DNA from: JANWHF01 sp036276235 | Lineage (GTDB): Bacteria > Planctomycetota > Phycisphaerae > Tepidisphaerales > Tepidisphaeraceae | Direction of reading: 5' to 3' | Length of the DNA: 15,251 nucleotides | Assembly (NCBI GenBank): GCA_036276235.1 | Contig: DATBDZ010000011.1 | Coordinates: 1-15,251 of the forward strand | Shown: piece by piece, positions 13,294 through 15,251 of the stretch | Position numbering within the stretch: position 1 is the first letter of the stretch | How the letters are laid out: each line of letters opens with the position of its first letter | Made by a program: the position numbers and the translations under genes | The notes under the pieces: model-generated | What the model was told of the DNA's origin: nothing | Database searches by the model: none | Seen by the model: only the letters and a program-made list of their open reading frames with translations

Positions 13294-15251
13294 ATGCGGC
13301 GACGAGGAGAATCATGCGGCGTGGGTCAGGCTCGATTGCGTCGGGCGATTTATGGTGAGGGGCCACCCATCTGGACCGAGTGTCTTGAGCAGCGGCAGTT
13401 TCTTTCGGCCGCGCATCCGGTGCATGCGCCGGCGAAACCCAAACCGGCGCCTAAGCCGCATCCCGCGCCGGCGGTGCATGTACCGGCGCCAGCCGCCGTT
13501 ACGGTTCCCTCGCGAACTTATGCTCCGCCGAAGCGCGGCCCCAATCCGAATCAGGTTTCCCTGGGGAGCTATGAATATGGCAAAGATCCCAATGACAATG
13601 GAATCTTCCCGCCCGAAGACGACGGCGATGGGGACGACGGCGATGTGCTTGCTTACGCCGGGCCCACGGAGCTTCCTGTCACGATCACCGCGCCGGATAC
13701 GCCAAGCTTTTTGACCGTGGGGGGACCCTGGACTTCGGTGGGGCCGGCGCCAATTCTCAGTGGGCAGATTCCGGGCGGCGGGGCGGTGTCCGGGCGGATC
13801 GCGGCAATCGCGGCATCCCCGACCGATGCCAATACCATCTACATCGCCGCGGCCGGCGGGGGAATCTGGAAGACGAGCAACGGCGGCACATCCTGGACGC
13901 CGCTCACCGATGCGCAGACGACGACAGTGATGGGCGCGATCGCGCTGGCGCCGAGCAATTCGAACATTATTTATGCTGGTACGGGTGAGGCGAACAATTC
14001 CGGCGATTCCTACTACGGCCGCGGGATTCTCAAATCGATTGACGGCGGAACGACCTGGACGCTGCTGGGCAGCGCGCAGTTTTTCCGGCATACGATCAGC
14101 CGAATCGTCGTCGATCCGGTCGATCCGAACATCGTTTACGCGGCGGTCGCCGGCGGGGGAGTCAACGGCTTTGGTGGATCGACCGGTATTTGGAAAAGCA
14201 TCGACGGCGGCTCCAATTGGACGAACACCACGACCGCTATCAACTCCTCCAGCTCGTACAGCGCGCTGGTCATGGACCCTTCCAATTCGCAGACGCTCTA
14301 TTGCGCGATCGGCTCCTCTTCCGGCGGAGCCGCTAACGGTATTTACAAGACAACCAATGGAGGCACTTCATGGGCCGCGGTGCCCACATTCCCCACCGGC
14401 GGCGTCGCCGCGGGGCGAATCTCGCTGGCGATCAGTGCCACCAATTCGCAGGTCCTTTACGCATCAGCCAGCGATCCATCCACCAGCGGCGTTCTGGGCG
14501 TTTATAAATCGCTCGACGGCGGCACCTCCTGGAGCACGATCACGCCCACCTCTAACTACATGGGCGGGCAGGGGTGGTACGACCAATACATCATCGTCAG
14601 CCCAACGGATGCCAACACCGTCTACGTGGCCGGCGCTGCCGGCTCAACAACCGCTGTCATGAAAAGCTCCGACGGCGGTACGACATGGACCGCCATTGCC
14701 ACAGGCGCATCGGGGAGCAACGGCCCGCATGCCGATCATCACGCCGTGGCCTTTGATGCCTCCGGGCGATTGCTCGACGGAAACGACGGCGGAATCTGGC
14801 GGTTGGATAACGCCGCCGTCGGCTCCATTCTCTGGACGGATTTGAACGCAAACCTGCAACTGACGCAGTACATCGGCATCGCGATCGGCCCGAATGATTC
14901 AACGACGATCTTCGGCGGGTCGCAAGACAACGGCACCAGCCAGCTCAATCCCGGCACGACGACATTCACGCTGCGCCAAGGCGGAGATGGCGGCGATGTC
15001 TCGATCAGCCCCAACGCCTTCACGCGCGATTATCACATCGCGCCGGTCGGCAGCTTCGGGCGATCCAGCTATTTCGGCCGCTCCGACAACGGCGGCACAA
15101 CCTGGAGCGGCAAGGTGAATGGAATCGGCACGACCGATCCGACCGATTTCTATCCGCCGTTCGTGGTCGATCCGAATTCATTTGGCGGGCTCGATCGATT
15201 GCTCCTGGGAACCAATCGGGTCTACGAGAGCATGGACAACGCGGAAAACTG
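13294..15251 (+). CDS. Secreted Asp-box/BNR beta-propeller protein (3' end outside window)
   Basis: An open frame of 652 codons continues past the window end. The N-terminus has L-E-Q-R-Q-F-L-S (residues 31-38), the same leader type as in the beta-helix protein at 2949, then a Pro/Ala/Lys-rich linker (41-67) and an acidic stretch (98-118). From about residue 145 there are seven Asp-box-like motifs of the form S-x-D/N-G-G-T-S/T-W (near 195, 249, 303, 354, 407, 459 and 597), most preceded by G-I-W/Y-K, with V/I-Y-A strands between. This is the pattern of BNR/sortilin (VPS10)-like propellers. G-P-H-A-D-H-H-A-V-A-F-D and L-D-G-N-D-G-G-I-W (about 477-502) are also typical of that family. The protein is probably exported and displayed outside the cell. 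Sialidase activity should not be assumed, because the arginine triad of true sialidases is not evident. C-terminal domains are unknown. Confidence 0.88.
   Translation, partial: MRRRGESCGVGQARLRRAIYGEGPPIWTECLEQRQFLSAAHPVHAPAKPKPAPKPHPAPAVHVPAPAAVTVPSRTYAPPKRGPNPNQVSLGSYEYGKDPNDNGIFPPEDDGDGDDGDVLAYAGPTELPVTITAPDTPSFLTVGGPWTSVGPAPILSGQIPGGGAVSGRIAAIAASPTDANTIYIAAAGGGIWKTSNGGTSWTPLTDAQTTTVMGAIALAPSNSNIIYAGTGEANNSGDSYYGRGILKSIDGGTTWTLLGSAQFFRHTISRIVVDPVDPNIVYAAVAGGGVNGFGGSTGIWKSIDGGSNWTNTTTAINSSSSYSALVMDPSNSQTLYCAIGSSSGGAANGIYKTTNGGTSWAAVPTFPTGGVAAGRISLAISATNSQVLYASASDPSTSGVLGVYKSLDGGTSWSTITPTSNYMGGQGWYDQYIIVSPTDANTVYVAGAAGSTTAVMKSSDGGTTWTAIATGASGSNGPHADHHAVAFDASGRLLDGNDGGIWRLDNAAVGSILWTDLNANLQLTQYIGIAIGPNDSTTIFGGSQDNGTSQLNPGTTTFTLRQGGDGGDVSISPNAFTRDYHIAPVGSFGRSSYFGRSDNGGTTWSGKVNGIGTTDPTDFYPPFVVDPNSFGGLDRLLLGTNRVYESMDNAEN

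Noticed and set aside
13312..14091. Minus-strand open frame of 259 codons opposite the Asp-box protein
   Set aside because: It is Arg-rich and motif-free, while the plus strand has a strong ribosome binding site, leader motif and propeller repeats.

Overview
This window looks like a high-GC chromosomal segment from a planctomycete, probably of the Phycisphaerae/Tepidisphaerales type. The evidence is the pair of large secreted proteins with an N-terminal L-E-x-R-x-x-L-S motif (the 'LEPR-XLL' style leader typical of planctomycete surface proteins), a membrane protein with the C-P-E-C-G-Y-D-L-R-G zinc ribbon common in Phycisphaerae, and a high density of short palindromic intergenic repeats. This is inferred from protein style; no rRNA or other phylogenetic marker lies in the window.

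Layout. Positions 1-193 hold two 19-bp direct repeats and possibly the end of a gene or mobile element. Then come a chlorite dismutase-family (HemQ/ChdC-like) protein (194-952) and a tandem nitroreductase-fold SagB/ThcOx-type protein (1118-2758), both on the plus strand and separated by a hairpin-forming repeat. A 944-residue secreted parallel beta-helix protein (2949-5783) ends in a choice-of-anchor Q-like segment and two SdrD-B-like domains. A 460-bp gene-poor stretch follows with GAGGAT-type inverted repeats and a tRNA-Leu(GAG) that has its own promoter and a likely terminator. A small minus-strand membrane protein (6244-6669) diverges from an unusual signal peptidase I (6968-8569); between them is a degenerate GGATTA hexamer array. 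A GT39-like multi-membrane glycosyltransferase (8814-10532) and a zinc-ribbon membrane protein (10631-11545) follow on the plus strand. A minus-strand single-membrane-pass protein is split into two ORFs by an apparent single-base frameshift (13025-11552). The window ends inside a large secreted protein with Asp-box/BNR propeller repeats (13294 to beyond 15251).

No classical operon or defence island is evident. The genes are mostly monocistronic housekeeping or envelope functions: heme metabolism, flavin chemistry, protein secretion, lipid-linked sugar transfer and extracellular proteins. Signal peptidase I and the two secreted proteins belong functionally to the same export route, but their proximity may be coincidental.

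The most striking structure is a ~118-bp near-palindromic element with a poly-A end. It is present twice in opposite orientation: once just upstream of the glycosyltransferase and once inside that gene, where it is translated in frame as a ~40-residue low-complexity insert. Also notable are the signal peptidase carrying a zinc ribbon and a ~250-residue insert inside its catalytic fold, the hexamer array, and the frameshifted gene. I see no clear, complete, previously undescribed multi-gene system.
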